Assembly (NCBI RefSeq): GCF_003958645.1
Contig: NZ_RXLO01000002.1
Location: forward strand, 310,001 to 374,000
Reading direction: 5' to 3'
Source of the DNA: Chitinophaga rhizosphaerae
GTDB taxonomy: Bacteria > Bacteroidota > Bacteroidia > Chitinophagales > Chitinophagaceae
Length of the DNA: 64,000 bases
Shown here: one piece after another, positions 44,714-53,654 of the stretch
Numbering within the stretch: position 1 is the first letter of the stretch
How the letters are laid out: the number at the start of each line of letters is the position of its first letter
The notes under the pieces: generated by a model
The model's database searches: none
What the model saw: only the letters and a program-made list of their open reading frames with translations
What the model was told of the DNA's origin: nothing
Program-made: the position numbers and the translations under genes

Positions 44714-47700
44714 TTATTTAAAGGAAATGTATTTCTGTTCCTTTTCTACGATCTTATTAAAAAAAGTCCTCATGCCTGCAAAAGCGGCCGGCGCGATCTC
44801 CGCCCCGGTATCCGCCTGGAACGTCCGCGTCACTTTCAGCCGCCCCGGCGCAACTTTCTCATATGCAATCCCGTACCGCATCCCCTGGAACTGTTCTTCC
44901 ATGTTCCCCGGCACCTGGTCGAACACTTTCCCTTCCGGCAGCTCGATCGTCAACTCCGTCACATATTTATCGGTATTCTCATAAGACCAATACTGGAAAG
45001 GGTACTTCCGCTCTTCATCGGTAAAAATATGCTGTGTGGCCACCGCTTCCATGAACGCCGGGCGCAGCATGCTGAAATCGCCCACATTCACCACTTCGTT
45101 CCTGACAAGGAAGTCGCAGCTCCAATGCACCGTATCCGAATCGCCTTCCAGGTCCCGGAACGCGTATTTACCCAGTTCAACATGGTTCTTGAAACCATAC
45201 CCCACATGCTCCCGGACGGTTTCGCGCTCCTCGTCGGGCGCCTTGTGCAGGTAGCGCTCACGGAACATGGCGGCGAGGTTGCCGGTGGCTTCACAGCTGG
45301 TATTCACCTGTACATCCGCCGATTGGATTTTGACATGCACCTTCCGGGTGAGCGTGGTATTGGATTTGCCTCCGGGAACGGATTGCAGCGAAGCGGGCTG
45401 CTTTTCGTATTTATAGGGCACGCTCAGCATCTGCGCCATTTTCACCGTTTGCGGCAGGGTGCCGAAAGGCAGGTAACGGTCTGTCAGTTCCAGGAAATTA
45501 TCCTTCCCGTCTGCCTGGTATTGCACGATGCAATGGTTGAATTCCATGCTGGGCAGCGAAATACCCTGCGTTCCGTTGTTGCGTGTATTGACCAGTACAA
45601 GGTTCGCGGGCAGCTGGGCTTTGTGCGCGAAGGCGAGGAAGAGGGCGCTCATGTCCTTGCAATCTCCCAGGCGGGTGGCCAGCGTTTTCCCGGCGCGCTG
45701 GGGCACGTAGGCGCCCTGGCGGAACGAAACGGAACTATACCCGATATTATCCCCGATATATTGATAAATCCTGCGGGCCCTTTCCGTGGCCGAAAGCCCG
45801 GCAGTGCCTTTCGGGAACACTTCGCCGTAAGCCATATTCAGATCGTAATCTTCACGGCTTTGCATGCGGGTGATGTCGCTGTACCATTCACTGATATCGT
45901 TCCAGGATTTCACGGTGCTCACGGTCAGTACCTCCCCGAAGTCGCCCAGCGAGGGCATATACGGCTCGGATTTGAAGGCGGGCACGTTACTGCGCTCCCA
46001 GGTATAGAGCTTGAACTCGTCTGCCTGCCTGATGTCCGGCTTGAAACCGGGATTGTTGCGCAGGTTGTATTGCAGCGGCACGCCTTCTGCGCAGAGCACG
46101 CTGTAGCGGGCGTATTTGGTAGGCACATTGGCGGAGAAATAAAAATCGTCCCAGAATTCGCGGCCCATTCGCCCGATGCCGTAGCTGTTCACTTTATAGT
46201 GATAAAAGATGGCATCGCCGGGTTCCAGCTTCGCATATACCACCTGGTTCTGGTAGGTTTCAGCGGGGATTTTGCTGCCGTTGGCTTTCACTACTTCGGC
46301 TTTCAGGATCGTCATATTGTCGTACACGCTGTTATACGGCAGGCTTAACTCTTTCCAGCGTTCGATCCCGCTATTGTTGCGCACGTATACCGCGGTCTTC
46401 ACTTCGCGCTCGCTGGCGCCGTCGGCATACAGCACCACATTCTTCTCGTCGAAAATATAGCTGGAAGCATAGGCGGTATCCGCCGGTTTCTTCAATGCGT
46501 CCTGGATGCGGGCGTAATGGTCGCCGCCGGCGAAGTAGGTGAACACATCCTTCTTCCCCTCCAGGGTGCGGATCTGGCGGCGGTAATTATCCATCCCCGC
46601 ATGCAGGGCCAGCGCCTTCCTGAAGTATTCCAGCGCCTTGTCCGTATTATTCTGCTGCAGATAGCAATAGGCGATATCTCCGGCCGCTTTATGATAGTAC
46701 GGGGAAATGCTGCGCAGTTTTTCCAGGTAAGTGATGGCGGAATCGTACTGCTGGCGCGAGAAATAATAGCCGGAGATCTTTTCGTAAGGGTTCATGGAAT
46801 ACCCGGAAAAATCGAACATCTTCCGATAAATCGCCTCCCCCTTTTCCAGATCGCCCTTGCTCATGTAAGACTTTATCAAGCGGTTGTACAATTCTTCATT
46901 GTAATTGCCGGCCAGGTACTTTTCCATCATATCGATGGCCAGATCGGGCTTGCGGTCCATTTCGGCAGCCTTGTAGCAAAGCATGGACAGAATCTGTACT
47001 TCGTCCGGGAACGCTTTGTGGCCTTCTTCGAGCAGGAGGAACATGCTATCCAGCTTCTCCTGGTAAGCGATGGCCGTGATGCGCTTCACCATGGTGCTGG
47101 CGGTTTTCCGGCCTATAATCTTATCCATCTTATCGATCATCGCCACCGCGCCGGTATAATCTTTCTCTTCCAGCAGCCGGTCTACTTCCAGATTCATGAT
47201 CCAGTAGTTGTCGGGCAGCATCGTTTTCAGCTTTTCCAGCAATTCGCGCAGTTCGGTGGTGTTGTGGCCGCCGTTGAGGTTGATGTAATACTGGAGCAGC
47301 AGCAGTCCGCAATCCGGGTACTTTTTCAGGACGGGCTGCAGCACGGCTTTTGCCTTATCATACTCCGCGTTGCGGGCGTAGACGCAACCCAGGAGCAGGG
47401 GGTTGACGAGGTCGGCGGGCTTTTGGGCGATCAGGTCTTTGAAATATGCTTCGGCAAAATGGGGAATGAGTTTTACGGGCGCGGCAGACATGTCTTTCCG
47501 ATAGTCTTTCGGTTCGCTGACGCTCTTCAGACCCGCTACCGGATTGTAATTTTCGTCGGTAAACCTCACGAGGAAGTTCGACCGGGCGCCTGCTCCCGTA
47601 TAACCCAGCTGTACCAGCACGCGATTATAGCCTTTGTTGAGTTTGCAGCGTACTTTCCAGTAATCGAGCTCCGTCACTTTTTCTTCCGGTTCGCCTATCA

Positions 47701-48487
47701 GCTGGCGGTCGTTCAGCCAAAGCTTGAAGGCGCCGCTGCCGCCGAGGCAGAGGATCACTTCCTGGTCGGCCGGCGATTCCACGAAAGTCTGCATATACCC
47801 GATCCCGCTGCCGGAATTAAAGTATATGAAGGGAAGCACCCAGCCCTGCTGGCTCTCAACCGCAGGGGTGAACCAGTCGATGGTGGTATTGTTGTATGCG
47901 TTGAACCCTTTGCCTTTCGCTACTTCGGTGATGGGGCCATAGGGCTTGTCGAACCCGCTGCCGTTGATGTTATCGAAAGTGCCGACGTACTGCCAGTTGA
48001 TAATGCTTCCCATTTTGGGATAGAGCTGGCTGGCGAGGGCGGTTTTGTTGCTGAACACGTAATGCGCGCTTTTAAAGTAGTTCGCGGCGGCGCGCATGGA
48101 ACCGTTGAAGCCGGGGTTTTCCAGCACATAGTCCACATTGGCGAGCCGTACGGCGTCTTTCTTGCCGTAGCTGCCCAGCACCCCTTCGTTGAACCAAAGG
48201 GCGTACCAATAAGGATTGGGATCGCTGAACCGGCGTGCGGGATTGTTGTGTTTTGAAATGATGTCTTCGCCGAAACCTTCGTTGTTTTCCAGCAACATCA
48301 GGGTGGCGAGCGCGCTGTTGCGGTTTTCGCTTTGGTTGACGGCCTTTTGCAGGAGGGCTTTAGCTTTCGCGAAGTCATTCTTCAGGATCGCCTCCCAGGC
48401 TTTTTCATAATCTCCGGCGAATGCGGCCGTGGGCGCCAGGGCCCAGAACAGGCATGCTAACAAACAGCCATGCAATTTTTTTCTCAT
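44714..48487 (-). CDS. exported DUF3857 and transglutaminase-like domain protein with TPR repeats
   Basis: A 1257-aa exported protein with signal peptide MRKKLHGCLLACLFWALAPTAAFA. Residues about 350-650 carry TPR-like helices (AEYDKAKAVLQPVLKKYPDC, DKALEYFRKALALH). A DUF3857 domain follows at about 660-900. Next is a transglutaminase-like core with Cys943 in RLGDCKDMSALF, His985 in FNHCIVQY and a following Asp in LELTDRYLP, so the catalytic triad appears intact. Such proteins are common in Bacteroidota envelopes, but their substrates are not known. It starts 48 nt after the ABC exporter gene and may share its transcript. Confidence 0.9.
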   Translation of the reverse strand: MRKKLHGCLLACLFWALAPTAAFAGDYEKAWEAILKNDFAKAKALLQKAVNQSENRNSALATLMLLENNEGFGEDIISKHNNPARRFSDPNPYWYALWFNEGVLGSYGKKDAVRLANVDYVLENPGFNGSMRAAANYFKSAHYVFSNKTALASQLYPKMGSIINWQYVGTFDNINGSGFDKPYGPITEVAKGKGFNAYNNTTIDWFTPAVESQQGWVLPFIYFNSGSGIGYMQTFVESPADQEVILCLGGSGAFKLWLNDRQLIGEPEEKVTELDYWKVRCKLNKGYNRVLVQLGYTGAGARSNFLVRFTDENYNPVAGLKSVSEPKDYRKDMSAAPVKLIPHFAEAYFKDLIAQKPADLVNPLLLGCVYARNAEYDKAKAVLQPVLKKYPDCGLLLLQYYINLNGGHNTTELRELLEKLKTMLPDNYWIMNLEVDRLLEEKDYTGAVAMIDKMDKIIGRKTASTMVKRITAIAYQEKLDSMFLLLEEGHKAFPDEVQILSMLCYKAAEMDRKPDLAIDMMEKYLAGNYNEELYNRLIKSYMSKGDLEKGEAIYRKMFDFSGYSMNPYEKISGYYFSRQQYDSAITYLEKLRSISPYYHKAAGDIAYCYLQQNNTDKALEYFRKALALHAGMDNYRRQIRTLEGKKDVFTYFAGGDHYARIQDALKKPADTAYASSYIFDEKNVVLYADGASEREVKTAVYVRNNSGIERWKELSLPYNSVYDNMTILKAEVVKANGSKIPAETYQNQVVYAKLEPGDAIFYHYKVNSYGIGRMGREFWDDFYFSANVPTKYARYSVLCAEGVPLQYNLRNNPGFKPDIRQADEFKLYTWERSNVPAFKSEPYMPSLGDFGEVLTVSTVKSWNDISEWYSDITRMQSREDYDLNMAYGEVFPKGTAGLSATERARRIYQYIGDNIGYSSVSFRQGAYVPQRAGKTLATRLGDCKDMSALFLAFAHKAQLPANLVLVNTRNNGTQGISLPSMEFNHCIVQYQADGKDNFLELTDRYLPFGTLPQTVKMAQMLSVPYKYEKQPASLQSVPGGKSNTTLTRKVHVKIQSADVQVNTSCEATGNLAAMFRERYLHKAPDEERETVREHVGYGFKNHVELGKYAFRDLEGDSDTVHWSCDFLVRNEVVNVGDFSMLRPAFMEAVATQHIFTDEERKYPFQYWSYENTDKYVTELTIELPEGKVFDQVPGNMEEQFQGMRYGIAYEKVAPGRLKVTRTFQADTGAEIAPAAFAGMRTFFNKIVEKEQKYISFK

Positions 48488-48535
48488 GGTACAGGGTATG
48501 GGATTTAAATTCTGCGGTAAATATAGCTAAAATTG

Positions 48536-50302
48536 TCAGGCCGTATTCGCCGACGCCTGAAACTGCATCATATACAGCTTGTGGTAGTACCCCTCCAGCC
48601 TCAGCAGCTCGTCGTGCGTGCCCGCCTCCCGGATCTCGCCCTTGTCCAGCACGATGATCTGGTCAGCCTTGCTGATGGTGCTCAGCCTGTGGGCGATCAC
48701 GATGGCCGTTCTCCCGGCGATCAGCTTATCGATCGCATGCTGGATCAGCATTTCCGACTCGGTGTCTACAGACGAAGTGGCCTCGTCGAGGATCAGCACC
48801 GCCGGGTCGTACAGCAATGCGCGGATGAACGAAATGAGCTGGCGCTGCCCCAGCGAAAGGGTGCTTCCGCGCTCCATCACCGGGTAATCGTACCCGCCGG
48901 GCAGTTGCATGATGAAATCGTGCATCCCGATGAGCCGGGCCGCCCCTTCCACCTGCTCGCGGCTGATATCGGGGTTCCGCAACGTAATATTCTCGAAGAT
49001 CGAACCGGAAAACAGGAACACATCCTGCAACACCACCCCTATCCTGCTGCGCAGCTCCGCCAGTTTATAATCTTCCAGCTTCACCCCGTCGATCTCTATC
49101 GTCCCTTTCCGGATTTCATACAGCCGGTTGAGGATGCTGATGATGGTGGTTTTCCCACTGCCGGTATGCCCCACCAACGCGATCGTTTGCCCGGTTTTGG
49201 CGTGGAAACTGACGTCTTTCAGCACGTACCGGTCGTCTTTATACGCAAACCACACATGATCGAACTTAATATCGCCCTTCATCCCCGCCGCCGAATGTGT
49301 ACCGTTGTCGGGCATGAATTCGTCGCTGTCCAGCACCTTGAACACCCTTTCACTGGCCACCATCCCCATTTGCAGGGTGTTGAACTTATCGGCCAGGATG
49401 CGGAGCGGACGGAACAGCATGTTCAGGTACATGATGAACGCGATCATCACGCCCTGCGTCACTTCATAATTCAGCACCATGTTGGCGCCCCACCACACCA
49501 TGAGCCCCAGCGAAATGGCGAGTATGATTTCCACCACCGGGAAAAACACGGAATAGGCGAAAATGGCGTCGATATTGGCTTTTCGGTGATCTTTATTGAT
49601 GACGCGGAACTTCCCGAACTCGCGGTTCTCGGCGGAAAACGCCTGCACCACCGTCATGCCGGTAATATGCTCCTGCACGAACGCGTTGAGCGCCGCTACG
49701 GCATTGCGCACGCGGTGGAACGATTTGTTCACCGCCTCCTTGAAAAAGTACGTCGCCAAAATCAGCACGGGGAACGGGCTCAGGCTCACGAGCGTCAGCC
49801 GCCAGTCTTCCGAGAACATCACGCCCAATATCGCCAGGATCATGAGCACGTCTGCCACGATGGAAATGATCCCTTCCGAAAAAATATCGTTGATCGCCTC
49901 AATATCGTTGATGGTACGCGTAGTGAGCGTGCCGATGGGCGTGCGGTCGAAGAATCCCAGGTTCAGCCGCACCACTTTCCGGTACACGGCCACCCGCAGG
50001 TCCTTGATCACGGATTGCCCCAGCCAGTTGGTGATGTAACTGAAGAAAAAGCGGACCGCCGTTTCCAGGATCAGTATCCCGATCTGCACGAAAGTGATGA
50101 TCATCAACATCTGCGCCCACTGGTTCGTGATGTACTTATCGACCGTTTGCTGGATGAGCCAGGGCCTCACCGGGGATAGGACCGCCAGCAGCACCGTCAG
50201 GAACATCGATAGGTAAAAATACCGCCGGTAGGGCCTTGCAAAGGAGAAAACGCGGTTCAGCAGACTGACATCGAAAACCTTTTTGGTCTTGTCTTTATTC
50301 AT
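48536..50302 (-). CDS. ABC exporter, fused permease and ATPase (MsbA/multidrug type)
   Basis: A 588-aa half-transporter that should work as a dimer. Residues about 25-320 hold six membrane helices (YFYLSMFLTVLLAVLSPVRPWLI and others). The ATPase domain has Walker A VGHTGSGKTT, Q-loop VLQDVFLFSG, signature LSLGQRQ, Walker B VLILDEATS and the switch His in IAHRLST. Lipid, peptide or drug export is possible; MsbA function is not implied. The ATG is only 5 nt from a -7-like element, suggesting a transcript with almost no leader. Confidence 0.94.
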   Translation of the reverse strand: MNKDKTKKVFDVSLLNRVFSFARPYRRYFYLSMFLTVLLAVLSPVRPWLIQQTVDKYITNQWAQMLMIITFVQIGILILETAVRFFFSYITNWLGQSVIKDLRVAVYRKVVRLNLGFFDRTPIGTLTTRTINDIEAINDIFSEGIISIVADVLMILAILGVMFSEDWRLTLVSLSPFPVLILATYFFKEAVNKSFHRVRNAVAALNAFVQEHITGMTVVQAFSAENREFGKFRVINKDHRKANIDAIFAYSVFFPVVEIILAISLGLMVWWGANMVLNYEVTQGVMIAFIMYLNMLFRPLRILADKFNTLQMGMVASERVFKVLDSDEFMPDNGTHSAAGMKGDIKFDHVWFAYKDDRYVLKDVSFHAKTGQTIALVGHTGSGKTTIISILNRLYEIRKGTIEIDGVKLEDYKLAELRSRIGVVLQDVFLFSGSIFENITLRNPDISREQVEGAARLIGMHDFIMQLPGGYDYPVMERGSTLSLGQRQLISFIRALLYDPAVLILDEATSSVDTESEMLIQHAIDKLIAGRTAIVIAHRLSTISKADQIIVLDKGEIREAGTHDELLRLEGYYHKLYMMQFQASANTA

Positions 50303-50307
50303 CTCTG

Positions 50308-50338
50308 TAAAAGTAAACGGTAATTCCCAAAACGCAAA
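50308..50338 (-). promoter_or_regulatory. promoter of the ABC exporter gene
   Basis: On the minus strand, TTTG (50338-50335), a 19-nt spacer and TACTTTTA (50315-50308) fit the Bacteroidota form with one mismatch. The -33 TTTG lies in the T-tract of the terminator of the gene upstream. The ATG follows after 5 nt. Confidence 0.5.
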
Positions 50339-50361
50339 AAAGGGAGCCGGGCTCCCTTTTT
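50335..50361 (-). terminator. intrinsic terminator after the caspase-like protein gene
   Basis: An 11-bp stem (50337-50347 with 50351-50361) and 3-nt loop, with Ts following on the minus strand. It directly follows the stop at 50367. Confidence 0.78.
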
Positions 50362-50366
50362 CACAA

Positions 50367-52553
50367 TCAGTTTTCGTCTTTCATCACCTGCCGGTAGGCC
50401 TTGATGAAAATGGCCCCGAGGTTTTTATGCGGCGGAACGTAGTCGTCGAACAGCGCCTTGTTGGCCCCCTCTCCCGCGAACTTGCGGCTGAGGCCGGCCC
50501 ACATCTGCACCCAGTCTACATTCTTGCCGGCGCGCACCACATCTTCCAGGCTGCGGATGATGGGCTCGTTCACCCAGCGGGTACCCACCTGTTTCGAGGA
50601 AATGATGTGCGCTTCGGGGGCTTTTTCCAGTACGGTCGCCAGGTTGTGGTAACCGCCGCAGGAACCCAGCACAACGATCCTCGCCGTACTCTGCAGGTTA
50701 TCCAGCGTGGTGTTCACATGATAACTGTGGCCGCGGTGGATGAATATGGTGGGATGGATGTCTTTCTCGTCGAGGTACTCGCCCAGCTTCTCGATCGCCG
50801 TTTTATCTTCCGGCTCTTTCAGCGGATTATTGGCGAAAATGGTCGTGGGCTTGCCTTTGGCGGAAGTAATGGTCGTCCAGTAAGTATTTTTCGTCACGTT
50901 CCACTCCCCTTTCGGGAAATTCCCCATGAAGCTGGCGTAAGAGCTGATCCCGTCTTCATCCCCGTAGAAAAATACCTGCTGGTAAATGCGGCCGCTGTCG
51001 CTGGGCAGCGTGGCGAATTCCACGTAGTTGATGGGAGGCAGCTGGAGCTTGGAGCTCATGTCAGACGCCCAGGAGCTGTCGCTGCCATGCCCGTCTTCCG
51101 TGAAAATGCTGTTGAGGAGGGAGTAAATGGTGATCCCGCGTTTATCGTGCTTCTGCTGTACGAACGACAAGTTCTTCCGTACCTCCTCGCGGAGGAAGTC
51201 CAGCAGTTTGGGATCGCGGATGGAGCCGAAGGAATTGGCCACGTCCACGGCGTCTTCCAGGTCCTCCGTTTTCTCGAGGCTCCGCACGAATTTCACCATG
51301 AGGTAGTTGGCGTTTTCGGGGTCCATCGATTTGAGGAAGTTGTCGAGCGTATTGAAGCCCGCCGCCATGGCGATGAATTTCTTGAACCGGTCGAAGCTCA
51401 CGAGCATGAGCAGGCTGTCGCCCCGCGGCGGTTTCATGCGCAGCATCATCTGGTCGTACAGCCCCATTTTGGCGGCGTTGGTGTAGCTGGAGGTGAATAA
51501 TTCTTCCTGGCCGTTGATGATGAGGTAATACAGTTCTTCGGGCGTAAAATCCTTCACGATGCGGAAGCGGACGGCATGGCCTTCTTCGTGAAGGTCGTTC
51601 ACTTCGCGGATATACCGGAGCGATTTCGCTTTCATATTTTCCTGCATGGCTTTGAGGCCCAGGATGTTAGCCCCTTCCGCGCGTTTTTTCTGGAGCACGA
51701 TGGAGGAGTGGACCATGAGGCGGAAATAGGTATCGTCGTTGGCAACTTTGCTTTCCAGTTCGGAAAGGGTGGCGGAGCCGTCGAGGAGTTGGTCGATGAA
51801 GGGCAGCAGTTTGGTGGACTGGCTGCTTTTGCCGATGGCGACGATCTGCTGCACGAGGGGGTCCTGGTTGCGGCGGATGGCGCTGGCGGTGGGGGTGTAG
51901 GAAGTGGCGTAGGTGAGCACCTGGTTGGGGTACTTTTTAGCCACGGCGGCCACGATGGTGTCTACGATCGGGTAATCGAGATAGGGGCCGAGTTTGGGCA
52001 TGATGTCTTCGAGGTTCTTGAAAGCGAACTTGGAGAACATTTCCGCACGGGCTTCTTTGTAGCCGGGGTTTTCCTGGAACGCGTCGATCATGCGTTCGCC
52101 GGCTTCGAAGCTCAGCGACCGGGCAACGGGGTAAATGCTTTTCCCCTTGATATCTGCCTGCATCATCTGGTGATACGCCTGCAGCATGGCGGGCGCCTCT
52201 TCGGCGTCGATGCGTTTATACGCGCGTTTCACGTTGTAATCGCGGAGGGTCTGGTGGAGGCCGGAAAGGTATTTTACTTTCAGGCGGTGGTCCAAAGACG
52301 TATCCAGCTCGATTTCCAGCTGCATATCGTCTACCAGTTTGGTGAGGGCGCTGGTGACCTGGAGGTTCATGTTTTCGTCGTCTCCGACCTTCACGTAACC
52401 GTCCTGCTTGCCGTCCAGCTTGTCGGCGTTTAGCTGCTCCTTGTCGATGTTGTCATGGAAGCCTTGCCGGTTGATGGGGATCTGAACTCTCTGACCATAA
52501 CTCCAACCACTGTACACAATGCCTAAAGATATGATTAGTAATGCTTTTTTCAT
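50367..52553 (-). CDS. exported protein with a possible C-terminal caspase-like (clan CD) dyad
   Basis: A 728-aa exported protein with signal peptide MKKALLIISLGIVYSGWSYG. Residues about 30-480 are mostly alpha-helical with no recognised domain (LFTSSYTNAAKMGLYDQMML, FLKSMDPENANYLMVKF). The C-terminal part has a beta strand ending FIHRGHSYHV (H606, H609), then TARIVVLGSCGGY with C632, then AHIISSKQVGTRWVNEPII. The strand-His-Gly / strand-Cys order recalls clan CD peptidases (caspase, gingipain, CHAT). The His-Cys spacing of 23-26 residues is shorter than usual. I do not recognise a named family, so enzymatic activity is inferred only. Confidence 0.75.
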   Translation of the reverse strand: MKKALLIISLGIVYSGWSYGQRVQIPINRQGFHDNIDKEQLNADKLDGKQDGYVKVGDDENMNLQVTSALTKLVDDMQLEIELDTSLDHRLKVKYLSGLHQTLRDYNVKRAYKRIDAEEAPAMLQAYHQMMQADIKGKSIYPVARSLSFEAGERMIDAFQENPGYKEARAEMFSKFAFKNLEDIMPKLGPYLDYPIVDTIVAAVAKKYPNQVLTYATSYTPTASAIRRNQDPLVQQIVAIGKSSQSTKLLPFIDQLLDGSATLSELESKVANDDTYFRLMVHSSIVLQKKRAEGANILGLKAMQENMKAKSLRYIREVNDLHEEGHAVRFRIVKDFTPEELYYLIINGQEELFTSSYTNAAKMGLYDQMMLRMKPPRGDSLLMLVSFDRFKKFIAMAAGFNTLDNFLKSMDPENANYLMVKFVRSLEKTEDLEDAVDVANSFGSIRDPKLLDFLREEVRKNLSFVQQKHDKRGITIYSLLNSIFTEDGHGSDSSWASDMSSKLQLPPINYVEFATLPSDSGRIYQQVFFYGDEDGISSYASFMGNFPKGEWNVTKNTYWTTITSAKGKPTTIFANNPLKEPEDKTAIEKLGEYLDEKDIHPTIFIHRGHSYHVNTTLDNLQSTARIVVLGSCGGYHNLATVLEKAPEAHIISSKQVGTRWVNEPIIRSLEDVVRAGKNVDWVQMWAGLSRKFAGEGANKALFDDYVPPHKNLGAIFIKAYRQVMKDEN

Positions 52554-52581
52554 ATTGATGTGTTACTCCTATGCTACACTG

Positions 52582-52614
52582 CAAATTTACTACCAATTAT
52601 AGTAGATAAGCAAT
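52582..52614 (-). promoter_or_regulatory. promoter of the caspase-like protein gene
   Basis: On the minus strand, ATTG (52614-52611), a 21-nt spacer and TAAATTTG (52589-52582) fit the Bacteroidota form with one mismatch. A short inverted repeat CTAC/GTAG in the spacer (around 52590-52605) could be an operator. Confidence 0.5.
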
Positions 52615-52821
52615 CCCATCGCAGGCATACCGAACAATTCATATGCGTTTTATGTTAAATACCTGATCCGTAACCCGGTATCATGGCCGGTTTCCGTTCT
52701 CCGGCACTTGAATTCTTTTTGATGGGCGGTGGAAAGGTCTGCCGGATTGGCGGGCGACCGGGGCCGAAAAGGGGTAAAAAAGCGTAATTTGCAGGCGGAG
52801 AAACGATTTCAGACGGCGAAA

Positions 52822-52877
52822 TTAACAATTACATAATGTTATCTTTTCATGAATCGGGAAAGGGCTGATTAATTTTG
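52822..52877 (+). promoter_or_regulatory. PhoB-type gene promoter with a degenerate 11-bp repeat array
   Basis: The -7 element TAATTTTG (52870-52877) is an exact consensus match. Upstream, at 11-bp spacing, lie TTAACAA (52822), ATAATGT (52833), TTTTCAT (52844) and CGGGAAA (52855); the last slot ends 8 nt before the -7 element, as in the three strong arrays in this region. Two slots fit the repeat consensus and two do not. The phase match suggests weak autoregulation. Confidence 0.45.
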
Positions 52878-52900
52878 TGCCGTCTTTAAACACCCAAATT

Positions 52901-53590
52901 ATGTTGATGGAACCAGCAGTAGCAGTAGGAAAAATTCTGGTAGTAGACGATGAGGCGGATATCCTCGAGATCATCAGTTACAACCTTAAAAGCGCGGGTT
53001 ACGAAACGGTGACGGCGAAAGACGGGCTCGAGGCCATCCAGAAGGCCAAGATCTTCCGTCCGGACCTGATCATGCTGGACATCATGATGCCCAACAAGAA
53101 CGGGATCGACACCTGCCGCGAGTTGCGCCGGTTGCCGGAGTTCAAAGAAACCATGGTACTGTTCCTCACGGCGCTCAACGATGAAAAGAGCGAGATAGAA
53201 GGGCTGAACATGGGGGCAGACGATTACATCGCGAAGCCCATCAAGCCCAGGCTCCTCGTTTCCCGCATCAACGCCCTCTTCCGCCGGCTCAACAAAACGG
53301 AAGAACAGCAGATCCACCTGGGAGACCTCATCATCGACCGCGAAAAATTCACCGTCACCTATAAAGGCACCGAAATCATCCTCGCCAAAAAGGAATTCGA
53401 GCTCCTCCAGCTCCTAGCCTCCAAGCCCGGCCGCGTGTTCCTCCGCAACGAAATCCTCAACCAGGTCTGGGGAACGGAAGTGATCGTGGGAGACCGCACC
53501 ATCGACGTGCACATCCGCAAAATCCGCCAGAAACTGGGCGTAGACCTCATCACCACCGTAAAAGGCGTAGGCTACAAATTCGAACTATAA
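52901..53590 (+). CDS. PhoB-type OmpR-family response regulator
   Basis: A 229-aa regulator from the ATG at 52901. The receiver domain has VVDDEAD, phospho-acceptor D60 (DLIMLDIMMP) and K in AKPIKP. The winged-helix domain has LAKKEFELLQLLASKPGRVFLRNEILNQVWG and recognition helix RTIDVHIRKIRQKLG. A GTG at 52877 was rejected because it falls on the -7 element. The paired kinase follows after 64 nt. Neighbouring phosphate transport genes and PHO-like arrays make a phosphate-starvation role likely, although the direct link is inference. Confidence 0.94.
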   Translation: MLMEPAVAVGKILVVDDEADILEIISYNLKSAGYETVTAKDGLEAIQKAKIFRPDLIMLDIMMPNKNGIDTCRELRRLPEFKETMVLFLTALNDEKSEIEGLNMGADDYIAKPIKPRLLVSRINALFRRLNKTEEQQIHLGDLIIDREKFTVTYKGTEIILAKKEFELLQLLASKPGRVFLRNEILNQVWGTEVIVGDRTIDVHIRKIRQKLGVDLITTVKGVGYKFEL

Positions 53591-53654
53591 ACACATTTTC
53601 AACCCTCCCGAACTTCCCGTATCCGCACTTCTGTGGCCACCGGCACCGTGATTT

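Larger units (their letters stand above)
52554..52900. other. 347-bp divergent intergenic region
   Basis: It separates the caspase-like protein gene (-) from the PhoB-type regulator gene (+). It holds one promoter for each: 52582-52614 (minus) and 52822-52877 (plus). The middle, about 52620-52815, has no supported gene; it is moderately GC-rich and shows no hairpin with a T-run. Confidence 0.6.

Noticed and set aside
46517-48256. 579-codon open frame antisense to the DUF3857 gene
   Set aside because: His/Val/Phe-rich translation without domains; the sense gene has signal peptide, TPR and transglutaminase motifs.
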